DNA from: an uncultured Amylibacter sp.
GTDB lineage: Bacteria; Pseudomonadota; Alphaproteobacteria; Rhodobacterales; Rhodobacteraceae
Direction: 5' to 3'
Assembly (NCBI GenBank): GCA_959347345.1
Contig: OY365738.1
Coordinates: 1,302,001-1,366,000 of the forward strand
Length of the DNA: 64,000 nt
Position numbers and translations under genes: made by a program. Positions 17,885-27,093 of the stretch are shown piece after piece (the stretch's first letter is position 1; each line of letters starts with the position of its first letter). The notes below the pieces were generated by a model. That model worked only from the letters and a program-made list of their open reading frames with translations. It did not search any database and was not told the DNA's origin.

Positions 17885-18925
17885 ATGACACAAAAAATAC
17901 AAATCACCCGCCCTGATGATTTTCATCTGCATCTGCGCGATGACGCGATAATGCGGGCGGTGTTGCCAGAGACTACGCGCCATTTTGCCCGTGCGCTGAT
18001 TATGCCGAACCTCAATCCGCCTGTTGTTACCGCGCAAAATGCCCGTGATTATCGCGAACGGATAATTGCCGCGATGCCGCCCGATGCTGATTTCACCCCC
18101 CTCATGACCCTGTATTTGACAGAGCAAACCGACCCGAACGACCTGCCCATCGCCGTGGATATGGCAGGGGTTATAGCGGTAAAATACTATCCCATGGGCG
18201 CGACCACCCATTCGGATTTCGGCGTGAAAACCCTGAAAAACGTGATGCCCGTGCTGGAACGTATGGCCGATATGGGGCTGAACCTGTGCATCCATGGCGA
18301 AGTCACCGACCCCGATATTGATATTTTTGACCGCGAGGCGGTTTTTATTGACCGCGTTTTAATACCCCTCCACGAAACCCTGCCTGAATTAAAAATCACG
18401 GCAGAGCATATCACCACGAAAACGGCTGTGGAGGCCGTGCTGGGGGCGGGTGAGACTCTATCCGCCTCTATCACCGTCCATCATTTGATGATAAACCGCA
18501 CGCATCTTTTGGCGGGGGGGATTCGCCCGCATTATTATTGCCTGCCTGTGGCGAAACGCGAGATCCATCGGCTGGCGTTGCGTGAGGCGGCGATATCTGG
18601 CAACCCCAAGTTTTTCCTAGGAACCGATAGCGCACCGCACATGGATACCGATAAACTATCCGCCTGTGGCTGTGCTGGGTGTTTTACCGCCCCGCATGCT
18701 CTGCCTTTGCTGGCGCAAGTGTTTGATGAAGAAAACGCCCTGCCTGCGTTAAACGGATTTTGCGCCGAATATGGCGCGGCACATTACGGATTGCCCCAAA
18801 ATACTGGCACGATTACCCTTGAAAAGGGCAACGACCCGCAAGCTACACCTGCACAAATCACCCCCGATAATAACACAATTACCGCATTTAATCCGCCAGA
18901 GCCATTTTACTGGTTTGTGCGATAG
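17885..18925 (+). CDS. pyrC: Dihydroorotase (class II, PyrC type)
   Basis: It cyclises carbamoyl aspartate to dihydroorotate in pyrimidine synthesis. The metal-binding HLHLRD appears at residues 14-19, the carbamylated Lys in GVIAVKYYPMGATTHSD, His in CIHGEV and EHITTKTAVE, and Asp in LGTDSAPH. The length of 346 residues fits E. coli-type PyrC. ATG17885 is the only sensible start for the family. There is no standard ribosome-binding site, and TATACA at 17872-17877 puts the likely transcript start at or next to the ATG, so the mRNA may be leaderless. Confidence 0.92.
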   Translation: MTQKIQITRPDDFHLHLRDDAIMRAVLPETTRHFARALIMPNLNPPVVTAQNARDYRERIIAAMPPDADFTPLMTLYLTEQTDPNDLPIAVDMAGVIAVKYYPMGATTHSDFGVKTLKNVMPVLERMADMGLNLCIHGEVTDPDIDIFDREAVFIDRVLIPLHETLPELKITAEHITTKTAVEAVLGAGETLSASITVHHLMINRTHLLAGGIRPHYYCLPVAKREIHRLALREAAISGNPKFFLGTDSAPHMDTDKLSACGCAGCFTAPHALPLLAQVFDEENALPALNGFCAEYGAAHYGLPQNTGTITLEKGNDPQATPAQITPDNNTITAFNPPEPFYWFVR

Positions 18926-18942
18926 GAAATTTATGCTATAAC
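18915..18942 (+). promoter_or_regulatory. Possible dnaB promoter
   Basis: TTGTGC (18915-18920) and TATAAC (18937-18942) are separated by 16 nt just at the end of pyrC; the start would be about 50 nt before the dnaB ATG. The -35 match is weak (3/6). Confidence 0.3.
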
Positions 18943-18997
18943 GCACCCTAACATTAACCCTAACACTGCCACCCAAAAACCGATAGTTGATAAAAAC

Positions 18998-20593
18998 ATG
19001 AGCGAAATCAGAGCCTTAAAAGAAACCGCACCCGATACGGACGTCAACGAATCAGAAACTCTCCCTCACAACATAGAAGCAGAGCAAGCTATTATTGGCA
19101 GTTTGCTGTTTAATAACGAGGTGTATGAACATGTTTCCCCTATCGTTAAGGCGGAACATTTTTTTGACCCCGTTCATAAAAGGCTTTTTGAAATAATTCG
19201 GTCGCAGATAGAACGCAACACATTCGCCTCTCCTGTCACTACTAATACATTTTTGAGGGATGACGAGGGATTCCTAGAACTTGGTGGGCAAGATTATTTG
19301 AATCAACTTGCGGCATCCGTTAGCTCCGTTATGGCGGTACGCGATTACGCCCAGATGGTTTATGATATGTCATTACGGCGCGGACTTATCGTCATTGGTA
19401 ATGATATTGCTGAAGGGGCGCAAAGGATTAGCATTGATACTACGCCCAGCGAGCATATAGCCGAGGCGGAACAAAAGCTCTACATCCTATCCGAACAGGG
19501 GCAAGTGGAACGGGGCTTTCAGGGGTTTGTCGTTTCAACCGCCGATGCGATTAAACAAATACATGCAGCTTATAAACGCGATGGCTCGTTGGCGGGGATT
19601 TCCACAGGGTTAGATAGTTTGGATGAAATCCTTGGTGGGTTGCAAAAATCCGATTTGCTGATTCTGGCAGGGCGACCCTCCATGGGCAAAACTGCCTTGG
19701 CAACAAATATAGCCTATAATGTGGCAAAGGCCTATAAAAAAGGCAAAAAAGACGATGGAACAGAGGGCACAATCGCGGGTGGAATTGTTGGTTTCTTTTC
19801 TTTGGAAATGTCGTCCGAACAGCTGGCAGGGCGGATTTTATCCGAAGCAACCGAATTGCCATCCTATAAAATACGTTCTGGCAACATTAACGAAACCGAA
19901 TTCCGCCAATTGATAGATGCGGCAAAGATATTAGAGAAATGCCCACTTTACATTGACGATACTCCCGCCGTACCCATCAATCAACTGGCAACACGGGCGC
20001 GGCGTTTGAAACGCACGCATGGGTTGGATTTACTGGTAGTGGATTATTTGCAATTGGTGCGCCCCGCGCGGGCGAATCCTAACCGTGTTAATGAGGTTTC
20101 CGAAATCACCCAAGGATTAAAGGCAATCGCAAAGGAATTAAATATCCCCGTTATTGCCCTATCTCAGCTATCGCGGGCGGTGGAGCAACGCGATGATAAA
20201 AAACCCCAGCTTGCCGATTTGCGCGAATCGGGGTCAATTGAGCAAGACGCGGATATTGTGATGTTTGTTTATCGTGCCGAATACTATCTTGCACGGTTAA
20301 AACCCGATGAAAATGACGGTGAAAAAATGGCAAAATGGCAAGAAGATATGGAAAAAGTTCATAATAAGGCAGAGGTTATTATTGGCAAGCAACGGCATGG
20401 TCCAATTGGTGAGGTAGATTTACACTTCAACGGGGAAATCACGAAATTCAGCAATTTAGCAGATGAATCGCAATACCCTGACCAGCAAAAATCTATCCCT
20501 GCACCTAAATCGCAAAAAGCCATTCCCGCCCCCTCATCATCGGACGATACAAACGCCGCCAATTTTAGTGATGATGATTCAGTTCCTGTTTAA
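18998..20593 (+). CDS. dnaB: Replicative DNA helicase DnaB
   Basis: DnaB is the hexameric 5'-3' helicase of the replisome. The N-terminal domain (LPHNIEAEQAIIGSLL) and the RecA-like C-terminal domain are both present: Walker A ILAGRPSMGKTALATN, the SLEMSSEQLAGRIL block, Walker B LLVVDYLQLV, and LSQLSRAVEQRDDKKPQLADLRESGSIEQDAD with the arginine finger region. At 531 residues it is somewhat long because of a Lys/Gly insert (YKKGKKDDGTEGTIAG) after Walker A and a Pro/Ser-rich acidic tail. Confidence 0.95.
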   Translation: MSEIRALKETAPDTDVNESETLPHNIEAEQAIIGSLLFNNEVYEHVSPIVKAEHFFDPVHKRLFEIIRSQIERNTFASPVTTNTFLRDDEGFLELGGQDYLNQLAASVSSVMAVRDYAQMVYDMSLRRGLIVIGNDIAEGAQRISIDTTPSEHIAEAEQKLYILSEQGQVERGFQGFVVSTADAIKQIHAAYKRDGSLAGISTGLDSLDEILGGLQKSDLLILAGRPSMGKTALATNIAYNVAKAYKKGKKDDGTEGTIAGGIVGFFSLEMSSEQLAGRILSEATELPSYKIRSGNINETEFRQLIDAAKILEKCPLYIDDTPAVPINQLATRARRLKRTHGLDLLVVDYLQLVRPARANPNRVNEVSEITQGLKAIAKELNIPVIALSQLSRAVEQRDDKKPQLADLRESGSIEQDADIVMFVYRAEYYLARLKPDENDGEKMAKWQEDMEKVHNKAEVIIGKQRHGPIGEVDLHFNGEITKFSNLADESQYPDQQKSIPAPKSQKAIPAPSSSDDTNAANFSDDDSVPV

Positions 20594-20614
20594 TCATTTT
20601 AAGGAAAACCCGCC

Positions 20615-22054
20615 ATGGATATGCCCGCCCCCAATCGCGCCCTGATGAGCCGAAAGGCGGCGATTGTCGCGGCGTTATCGGCGTTTCTGCCCAAGGACTC
20701 CCTTATCCATGATGAACACGAAACCCGTGCTTATGAATGCGACGCTTTATCCGCCTATCGTTGCCCGCCAATGCTGGTGGCACTGCCGAGCAGCACGCAA
20801 CAAGTCAGCCAAATCCTACGTTTTTGCCATAAAGAAAACATCCCCGTTGTGCCACGCGGGGCGGGGACTTCCCTGACAGGCGGGGCCTTGCCCACCGCCG
20901 ATTGTCTGGTTTTGGGCGTGGCAAAAATGACGGAGGTTTTGGAAATCGACTACCCAAACCGCTTTGTTCGCGTGCAAACGGGGCGGACTAATCTGGCAGT
21001 AACGGATGCCGTGCAGGACAACGGGTTTTTCTACGCACCCGACCCGTCCAGCCAACTGGCCTGCGCTATTTCGGGTAATATCGCGATGAATTCTGGCGGG
21101 GCGCATTGTTTGAAATACGGGGTGACGACTAATAATCTGCTGGGCGTGACTATGGTTATGATGGATGGAACTGTGGTGGAATTGGGCGGGGCGGACATGC
21201 TGGATGCCCCTGGGGCTGACCTTTTGGGCGTGATTTGTGGCTCTGAAGGGCAGCTGGGGGTGGTGACCGAGGCGACCCTGCGTATCCTGCCAAAACCCGA
21301 GGGCGCACGCCCGATTTTAATCGGCTTTGATAAAGAATCGGTTGCGGGGGCTTGCGTTGCCGATATTATCAAGGCGGGGATTTTACCCGTGGCGATTGAG
21401 TTCATGGATAAGCTTTGCATAGAGATGGTGGAGGATTTTTGCAACGCAGGCTATCCAAAAGCCGCCGCCGTTTTGATTGTAGAGGTAGAGGGCAGTGATG
21501 CCGAAATAACATACGAACTGGCGCAAATCAGGAAAATCGCCGCCCGTCATAACCCCGTGGAAATACGCGAAAGCCAATCGGCGGACGAATCTACCGCTAT
21601 CTGGGCGGGGCGTAAGGCGGCGTTTGGCGCGGTTGGGCAAATCAGCGATTCTATGTGTTTGGATGGGGCGATTCCCGTGTCGGCTCTGTCGCAGGTTTTA
21701 ACCCGTATAGCCGAATTATCGGCGCAATATGGCTTGCCTGTCTGCAATGTGTTTCACGCGGGCGACGGCAATATGCACCCGTTAATCATGTATGATGCTA
21801 ATAAAGCGGGGGATTTGGAAAAGTGTGAAAAATTAGGTGCGGAAATCCTGCGGTTATGTGTGGAAGTCGGCGGGTGTTTAAGTGGCGAACACGGGGTTGG
21901 GATAGAAAAACGCGACCTATTATTGGCGCAATTTAACCATGATGACCTAGACGCGCAAATGTGGGTAAAGGATGTGTTTGACCCTAAATGGCTGTTAAAC
22001 TCCGCCAAGGTGTTTCCTTTGGAATGTAGTCTTTCACGGCGCGGGGGGATGTGA
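20615..22054 (+). CDS. glcD: Glycolate oxidase FAD-binding subunit GlcD
   Basis: GlcD is the FAD-linked catalytic subunit of glycolate dehydrogenase (glycolate to glyoxylate). The PCMH-type FAD domain shows PVVPRGAGTSLTGGALP and DPSSQLACAISGNIAMNSGG; the C-terminal domain has VFHAGDGNMHPLIMYD and CLSGEHGVGIEKRDLL, conserved in GlcD/LldD2-like oxidases. The 479 residues are complete. AAGGA precedes ATG20615. It overlaps glcE (TGATG). Closely related D-lactate dehydrogenases cannot be excluded, but the adjacent glcE supports glycolate. Confidence 0.9.
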   Translation: MDMPAPNRALMSRKAAIVAALSAFLPKDSLIHDEHETRAYECDALSAYRCPPMLVALPSSTQQVSQILRFCHKENIPVVPRGAGTSLTGGALPTADCLVLGVAKMTEVLEIDYPNRFVRVQTGRTNLAVTDAVQDNGFFYAPDPSSQLACAISGNIAMNSGGAHCLKYGVTTNNLLGVTMVMMDGTVVELGGADMLDAPGADLLGVICGSEGQLGVVTEATLRILPKPEGARPILIGFDKESVAGACVADIIKAGILPVAIEFMDKLCIEMVEDFCNAGYPKAAAVLIVEVEGSDAEITYELAQIRKIAARHNPVEIRESQSADESTAIWAGRKAAFGAVGQISDSMCLDGAIPVSALSQVLTRIAELSAQYGLPVCNVFHAGDGNMHPLIMYDANKAGDLEKCEKLGAEILRLCVEVGGCLSGEHGVGIEKRDLLLAQFNHDDLDAQMWVKDVFDPKWLLNSAKVFPLECSLSRRGGM

Positions 22055-23289
22055 TGAAAACCTATTCCCCCGATGATGAAACCGCGCTGGCTGGTGTGAT
22101 TGAAAACGCTGGTAAGACGGGCGATTCTTTTCGTATTCTGGGCGGGGGCAGCCGTGCCACGCTGGGCAATCCTGTAAATCACACCGCCATTTTATCCATG
22201 CAAAACATTCGCGGGGTGCGGTTGTACGAACCAGAGGCGTTGACGCTCGTTGTCGCTGCGGGAACGCCTTTGGCAGAGGTTGAATCTCTGCTGGACGCAA
22301 ACGGACAGCATCTGCCGTTTGAACCTGCCGATTACCGCGAAATCCTGCATACACAGGACAAAACCCCGCTTATCGGTGCGCTGGCAGCGTGTAATATATC
22401 GGGGCCGCGCCGTATAGTCGCTGGCGCGTGTCGCGATAGTATGATTGGGCTTCGCGCCATAACGGGGCGCGGGCAGATTATTAAAAACGGCGGGCGAGTG
22501 ATGAAAAACGTGACGGGCTATGATTTGGTGAAACTGCTGGCGGGTAGCTTTGGCACGCTTGCGGTCATCAGCGAATTGGCGTTCAAAACCCTGCCGAAAC
22601 CCGAGGTCGGCGCGACTTTGTGCCTTAACGGATTGAATGATAATGACGCGGTGGGTTGCCTATCGGCGGCGTTAAACAGCCCCTATCAAATCACGGGTGC
22701 GGCGCATGTGCCGAACGGTTTGGGGGGGTCTGCGTCGATAACTTTAATACGGATAGAGGGTTTTGCCGATTCTGTGCGGTATAGAACCGATGCGTTAAAA
22801 GACCATTTGGGTAAGGTTATTAAGGACGATATTAAAACCGATATTACCGTGGAGACCAACCCCGATATTTCCGCCAACCTCTGGCAATCGGTGAAAAACC
22901 TGCATCCTTTTATTGGCAAGACTGGGGATATTTGGCAAATCGGTATGAAATCCTCTGACGCACCCGATTTTGGTAGAGCCATGCGGGATTTGACCGATAC
23001 AGGAACACCCGTTGAGTACTTTTTTGATTGGGGCGGGGCAAGGGCGTGGGTGCTCTGCCCACTTGGGTTTGATTTACGGTTTAATCTACGCGAACACGCC
23101 CCCGAAAAATCTAAACCCTTGGGAGGCTACGCCACCCGCCTACGCGGAAACACCGATAAAAAAAAGGATAAAACAAAGGATAAAACAAACGCCTTCCCCC
23201 CGCTTGCCCCCGCCATCGCACAAATCCAAACAGACCTTCGCACAAAATTTGACCCCCACACCCTGTTAAATTCGGGCATTATGGGATAA
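22054..23289 (+). CDS. glcE: Glycolate oxidase subunit GlcE
   Basis: GlcE is the second FAD-binding subunit of glycolate dehydrogenase. The FAD domain shows FRILGGGSRATLGNP and LGALAACNISGPRRIVAGACRD-like spacing, followed by GRGQIIKNGGRVMKNVTGYDL, a GlcE hallmark. The protein ends HTLLNSGIMG as in GlcE homologs. A Lys/Asp/Thr-rich insert near residue 365 comes from a short tandem DNA repeat (GGATAAAACAAA). The iron-sulfur subunit glcF, which normally follows, is absent; an AI-2E permease gene comes next. Confidence 0.88.
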   Translation: MKTYSPDDETALAGVIENAGKTGDSFRILGGGSRATLGNPVNHTAILSMQNIRGVRLYEPEALTLVVAAGTPLAEVESLLDANGQHLPFEPADYREILHTQDKTPLIGALAACNISGPRRIVAGACRDSMIGLRAITGRGQIIKNGGRVMKNVTGYDLVKLLAGSFGTLAVISELAFKTLPKPEVGATLCLNGLNDNDAVGCLSAALNSPYQITGAAHVPNGLGGSASITLIRIEGFADSVRYRTDALKDHLGKVIKDDIKTDITVETNPDISANLWQSVKNLHPFIGKTGDIWQIGMKSSDAPDFGRAMRDLTDTGTPVEYFFDWGGARAWVLCPLGFDLRFNLREHAPEKSKPLGGYATRLRGNTDKKKDKTKDKTNAFPPLAPAIAQIQTDLRTKFDPHTLLNSGIMG

Positions 23290-23298
23290 ATACGAATC

Positions 23299-24408
23299 AT
23301 GAGCCTAAAAGTTTCACAACAAATCATCTATTGGAGCGCGGGATTGGTCGCGCTTATCGCCTTCGTGTGGCTATTGGGCGGGACGTTAATGCCATTCCTA
23401 GTCGGGATGGGCATCGCCTATTTCCTTGATCCACTGGTGGATAAATTGGAGGCATTACGCCTACCCCGTGCAGTCGCAACCGCGTTTATCAGCATCGGTG
23501 CGGTATTGATAATCGTTCTGGCACTCCTAACCCTGCTACCCGAATTGCAACGCCAAATCGTCAATCTTATCACCGCCTTACCCGATTATTTCGCCATCGC
23601 ACAAACGCTTTTGAATGAACACCTGCCGAGTTTGGCAAAGGAATCACCCCTGTTGGAACGGGGCATAGCCCAAATCACCGCCCGATTGGAATCCAGTGGC
23701 GATGATTTAATTGGAGTCATCCTCAGCTCTGCCTTTGGTATCATTGATATCCTTATTTTTATGGTTATCACCCCCGTTGTCGCCTTTTATATGCTGCTGG
23801 ATTGGGACAATATGGTTGCCAAAATAGACTCGTGGTTGCCACGCGATCACCGCGCCGATATTCGCGGGCTTGCGCTGGAAATGGACCGAGTATTGGCGGG
23901 GTTTGTCCGTGGGCAACTCAGCGTTTGTGCCATATTAGGCGGGTTTTACGCGGTTACGCTGGCTCTGGTCGGGTTGCAATTTGGGCTAGTCGTTGGGCTG
24001 GTCGCGGGTTTGCTCAGCTTTATTCCCTATGTCGGCGCGACAATCGGCGGAGTGCTGGCGATTGGGCTGGCGTTGTTTCAATTTTGGGGCGAGCCACAAT
24101 GGATTATCGCTGTTGCCGCGATTTTTGTCATTGGGCAAACGGCGGAGGGCAATATATTGACCCCGAAACTGGTCGGTGGGTCGGTTGGTTTGCATCCTGT
24201 TTGGCTGATGTTTTCGCTGTCTGCTTTTGGGGCGTTGGCGGGTTTTACTGGGCTGTTGCTGGCTGTGCCTATGGCGGCGTGTATCGGTGTGGTTTCCCGC
24301 TTTGCCATAGGGCGGTATTTGCAAGGTCGTTTGTATCAAGGCGCGGATTTCAAGGGCGAGGCGGTGAAGAAAAAGCCCCGTGCGGGTAAAAACACGGGTA
24401 AAAGGTAG
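23299..24408 (+). CDS. AI-2E family transporter (PerM/YdiK-like membrane protein)
   Basis: A 369-residue membrane protein with seven to eight hydrophobic segments. GMGIAYFLDPLVDKLE, DILIFMVITPVVAFYMLLDW, LSFIPYVGATIGG and the late EGNILTPKLVGGSVGLHPVWLM are typical of the AI-2E/UPF0118 family. Members export autoinducer 2 or exchange ions, and the substrate here is unknown. A basic tail (KKKPRAGKNTGKR) ends the protein. The downstream DnaA-like gene starts 4 nt after the stop, an arrangement common in alphaproteobacteria. Confidence 0.87.
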   Translation: MSLKVSQQIIYWSAGLVALIAFVWLLGGTLMPFLVGMGIAYFLDPLVDKLEALRLPRAVATAFISIGAVLIIVLALLTLLPELQRQIVNLITALPDYFAIAQTLLNEHLPSLAKESPLLERGIAQITARLESSGDDLIGVILSSAFGIIDILIFMVITPVVAFYMLLDWDNMVAKIDSWLPRDHRADIRGLALEMDRVLAGFVRGQLSVCAILGGFYAVTLALVGLQFGLVVGLVAGLLSFIPYVGATIGGVLAIGLALFQFWGEPQWIIAVAAIFVIGQTAEGNILTPKLVGGSVGLHPVWLMFSLSAFGALAGFTGLLLAVPMAACIGVVSRFAIGRYLQGRLYQGADFKGEAVKKKPRAGKNTGKR

Positions 24409-24412
24409 ACCC

Positions 24413-25093
24413 GTGGTTAAGCAACTGATTTTTGATTTGCCAGTGAAAACGGCCTTTGGGCGGGCCGATTTCTTTGTGTCCGATTCCAATGAAACTGCGG
24501 TAAAAATGCTAACGCGAGTCGGCGCAGACGCACCCGTGGCGTTGATTTTAGTCGGCGAATCGGGGGCGGGTAAATCCCATCTGGCGCGGATTTGGGCGGA
24601 TGATTGCGGTGCGAAGGTGATAAACTGCGCGGATTTGGCGGGGGCGGATTTAGCGATTTTGTCCGAATCGCGCGTGTGTGTAGAGGATTGCGGGGCGATG
24701 CCGCCCGCCTGTGAAACCGCGTTGTTTCATCTGTATAATTTGATGATGGACGCGGGGGCGGGGACTCGGCTGTTATTAACCAGCGCGATTCCGCTGCGCG
24801 ATTGGGCGATTGGCATCCCCGATTTGCAGAGCCGTTTGCAAGCCGCAGGGTTTGCTCGTGTAGCCCCGCCTGACGATCAACTGCTGGCGATGATTATGTT
24901 AAAGCAGTTTGATGACCGTCAAATTTTGATTGAGCCAAAGGTGTTGGATTATATTTTATCACGGATGGAGCGGTCGTTTGCTATGGTCGCGCGACTGGTG
25001 CAAGAGATGGATAAAATGGCGTTAGGGCAAGGCAAACCCATCGGGCAGAAAATCGCGCGGGAGGTTTTGACAAGGGTGAATTGTGAATGGTGA
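24413..25093 (+). CDS. DnaA-like AAA protein, Hda/HdaA type
   Basis: A 226-residue AAA protein homologous to the central part of DnaA but without its DNA-binding domain. It begins KQLIFDLPVKTAFGRADF, carries Walker A VGESGAGKSHLA, a degenerate Walker B (RVCVEDCGAM) and the sensor region IPDLQSRLQAAGF. By family it should act with the sliding clamp to inactivate DnaA-ATP after initiation. GTG24413 is chosen for its AAAGG site; the upstream in-frame ATG lies within the permease gene. The last residues VNCEW and the stop are encoded by GTGAATT/GTGAATG units of a repeat array. Confidence 0.82.
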   Translation: MVKQLIFDLPVKTAFGRADFFVSDSNETAVKMLTRVGADAPVALILVGESGAGKSHLARIWADDCGAKVINCADLAGADLAILSESRVCVEDCGAMPPACETALFHLYNLMMDAGAGTRLLLTSAIPLRDWAIGIPDLQSRLQAAGFARVAPPDDQLLAMIMLKQFDDRQILIEPKVLDYILSRMERSFAMVARLVQEMDKMALGQGKPIGQKIAREVLTRVNCEW

Positions 25094-25247
25094 ATGGTGA
25101 ATTGGGTTTGTGGCGAACTTCTTTCCTAAAATAACTAACACCCAGTTATTAAATAACCAAAAATAACTCACCATAGTTATTTTAGATAACGGATAATTAG
25201 AATAACCAATAATTCACAATTCATAATTCATAATTCATCATTCACCC
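25073..25247. repeat. GTGAATT-type 7-nt arrays between convergent genes
   Basis: Units GTGAATT, GTGAATG, GTGAATG, GTGAATT occupy about 25075-25104 on the plus strand, and the inverse units (TTCACAA, TTCATAA, TTCATCA, TTCACCC) fill 25208-25247. Each array encodes the end of a gene (the Hda-like gene and pth). The middle has AATAACTCACCATAGTTATT-like inverted sequence (about 25150-25185). Confidence 0.75.
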
Positions 25248-25788
25248 GCAGAACCCGTGCCAAATCGCCCTTTACCAAAGACCCGCTCAGCTCACACAAT
25301 CCATCAATCACACGCATTCGCTCTGATTCCTGCTCTTTATAAAAATCACCGACAACATAGCCCGACACACCCGCCTTATTATCAGGGCGACCAATGCCAA
25401 TCCGCACCCTCTGATACTCCGCACCCATATGTGCATCAATGGATTTCAGCCCGTTATGCCCGCCCGCGCCTCCGCCGGTTTTTATCCGCACCCGAGCCAA
25501 GGGCAAATCCAAATCATCGTGGAAAACAATAACATCCGCCAGTGCTATTTTATAAAAATCGGCGGTGGCACGCACAGACTGCCCCGATAGGTTCATAAAA
25601 GTCATCGGCTTTAGCAAAATAACCTTTTCCCCGTCAATATCGCCCGCCGTAACCAAGCCGTTAAACTTATCACGCCAAGGGGCAAACCCGTGTCGCCGCG
25701 CCAGCGCATCAACCACCATAAAGCCTATATTATGGCGATGGTGGCTGTATTGCGGTCCGGGATTTCCCAATCCAACACATAATTTCAT
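25228..25788 (-). CDS. pth: Peptidyl-tRNA hydrolase
   Basis: Pth releases tRNA from prematurely dropped peptidyl-tRNA. The start MKLCVGLGNPGPQYSHHRHNIG holds the conserved Asn and catalytic His (near residue 20); PMTFMNLSG, VFHDDLDLP with the catalytic Asp, and GGGAGGHNGLKSI follow. ATG25788 has a strong AAAGGAG 7 nt upstream and gives the standard 186 residues. The C-terminal VNDEL and stop are encoded by GTGAATGATGAATTATGA repeat units, matching how the convergent Hda-like gene ends. Confidence 0.95.
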   Translation of the reverse strand: MKLCVGLGNPGPQYSHHRHNIGFMVVDALARRHGFAPWRDKFNGLVTAGDIDGEKVILLKPMTFMNLSGQSVRATADFYKIALADVIVFHDDLDLPLARVRIKTGGGAGGHNGLKSIDAHMGAEYQRVRIGIGRPDNKAGVSGYVVGDFYKEQESERMRVIDGLCELSGSLVKGDLARVLRVNDEL

Positions 25789-25842
25789 ATCACGCTCCTT
25801 TGCAAATTCTCGTGCAAAACCCAAACTTACCAGCAAAGCCGA

Positions 25843-25895
25843 TAAAAAAACACCCCCAAACCCAAGCTGGCATCGCGAGGGTTTGAAGGTGTTTT
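25843..25895 (-). terminator. Rho-independent terminator after rplY
   Basis: On the minus strand AAACACC TT CAAACCC pairs with GGGTTTG GG GGTGTTT around a loop of about 15 nt, and a run of seven T follows the stem. It sits about 80 nt after the rplY stop and about 55 nt before the pth start, so pth probably needs its own promoter or read-through. Confidence 0.8.
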
Positions 25896-25972
25896 ACTCT
25901 CAACAGAAAAGACCACAAAAGTGACCACAAAAATTCACAGAAAGACTGCGAAAATCCGCGAAATTCGGTAGC

Positions 25973-26647
25973 TTATTCTTTATCAGAACCCTCTTCTGTT
26001 GGTGTTTCTTCTGCACCTTCTTCTGCGGCGTCTGTTGCGGCGGCTTGATCAGCCTCCTCATCCTCAGCACTCAGAACTGTTGGGGCAGCTACGTTTAGAA
26101 TCATAAAATCACGATCTGCAATAACAGGATTCGCACCCTCTGGCAGAGTAACCTTGGAAATCGTTATCGAATCACCAATATCCAAATCGGCAATGTCAAT
26201 TGGGATGTTTTCTGGAATATCGCCAGCCGTGACTCGCAGTTCAATATCGTTGCGCACCATAGTCAAAACGCCACCTTTTTTCAAACCAACACAAATCTCT
26301 TCGTTTTCAATCAGCAACGGAATGTGCATATTAATACGGCTATCGCGTTTCAAGCGGAGCAAATCGATATGCACGGGCAAATCCTTTACGACATCGCGTT
26401 GAACGCTACGACACACGCACCGAACATCGTCTTGCCCGTCCAGTTTCAGGTTGAAAAGAGTGGACATGAAGCCACCGTCTTTCAGCCGTTTGAACAGGAT
26501 ATTAAAGGGGATAGCGATGGGCATAGGCTCTGCCCCGCCGCCATAAACAACGCCCGGCACAAGGCCTTCGCGTCTTGCAGAGCGGGCGGCCCCCTTGCCT
26601 GTCCCCGCGCGTGGTTGTACCACTAAATCAGGAATTTTTCCTGCCAT
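25973..26647 (-). CDS. rplY: 50S ribosomal protein bL25 (CTC family)
   Basis: bL25 binds 5S rRNA. The 224-residue product is the long CTC form: an N-terminal L25 domain ([21 protein letters not shown]) and a C-terminal TL5 domain ([19 protein letters not shown] ... [18 protein letters not shown]), ending in an acidic tail ([19 protein letters not shown]). In alphaproteobacteria rplY, pth and ychF are commonly neighbours; here rplY-pth are together but ychF is separated and inverted. AGGAG lies before ATG26647. Confidence 0.94.
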   Translation of the reverse strand: MAGKIPDLVVQPRAGTGKGAARSARREGLVPGVVYGGGAEPMPIAIPFNILFKRLKDGGFMSTLFNLKLDGQDDVRCVCRSVQRDVVKDLPVHIDLLRLKRDSRINMHIPLLIENEEICVGLKKGGVLTMVRNDIELRVTAGDIPENIPIDIADLDIGDSITISKVTLPEGANPVIADRDFMILNVAAPTVLSAEDEEADQAAATDAAEEGAEETPTEEGSDKE

Positions 26648-26677
26648 GATGTGCTCCTTTTAGAGTTTTTTAGAACT

Positions 26678-26706
26678 GCGGCTTGCCTCCAAGGGTGCAA
26701 GTCCGC
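26678..26706 (-). promoter_or_regulatory. Stem-loop in the rplY leader
   Basis: On the minus strand GCGG-A-CTTGC and GCAAG-CCGC form a 9-bp stem with one bulged A and the loop ACCCTTGGAG, about 30 nt before the rplY start. Such a leader could serve as an autoregulatory site for bL25, but only the fold is seen. Confidence 0.35.
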
Positions 26707-26754
26707 GAATAAGAAACCCCATGTAGGCGATTTTTGGGGGGGATGCAAGTGTTT

Positions 26755-27093
26755 TTAGTGATTAATGATTAGTGATTAGTGATTAGTGGGGTTTTAATGA
26801 TGAATTATTGGTTATTTGGGATTAAGAGCAGAGGTTTTTTGTTGCGCCCTCACTGCGTTCGGTTGCCCGCCCGCCCACCCCTCCTGCGGAGAGCTGGACG
26901 GGCTATTTTTTGGCTGGGGTTTGGCTCAGCGTCTTGTATAGTGTCTAAATAAATTTAGGAAATAACTATCGTCTTGAAACCAAAGGGCTTTTGGCATGCC
27001 CTCACACCGTGAGGGCTACGCACAAAAGACCACGCTGGTCGGCATTCGCGTAGCGATGACGAAGACCCGAAGGGCATCACTAATCACTAATCA
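26755..27093 (+). repeat. Dispersed intergenic repeat, copy D (shortened), with 7-nt arrays
   Basis: The core is at about 26825-27076. The middle AT-rich part is deleted relative to copy A. The stem reads CCCTCAC ACC GTGAGGG, keeping pairing with a C-G to T-A change. ATTAGTG units flank both sides; the right array runs on to about 27112 and encodes the end of trpA. No gene is supported between rplY and trpA. Confidence 0.85.
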
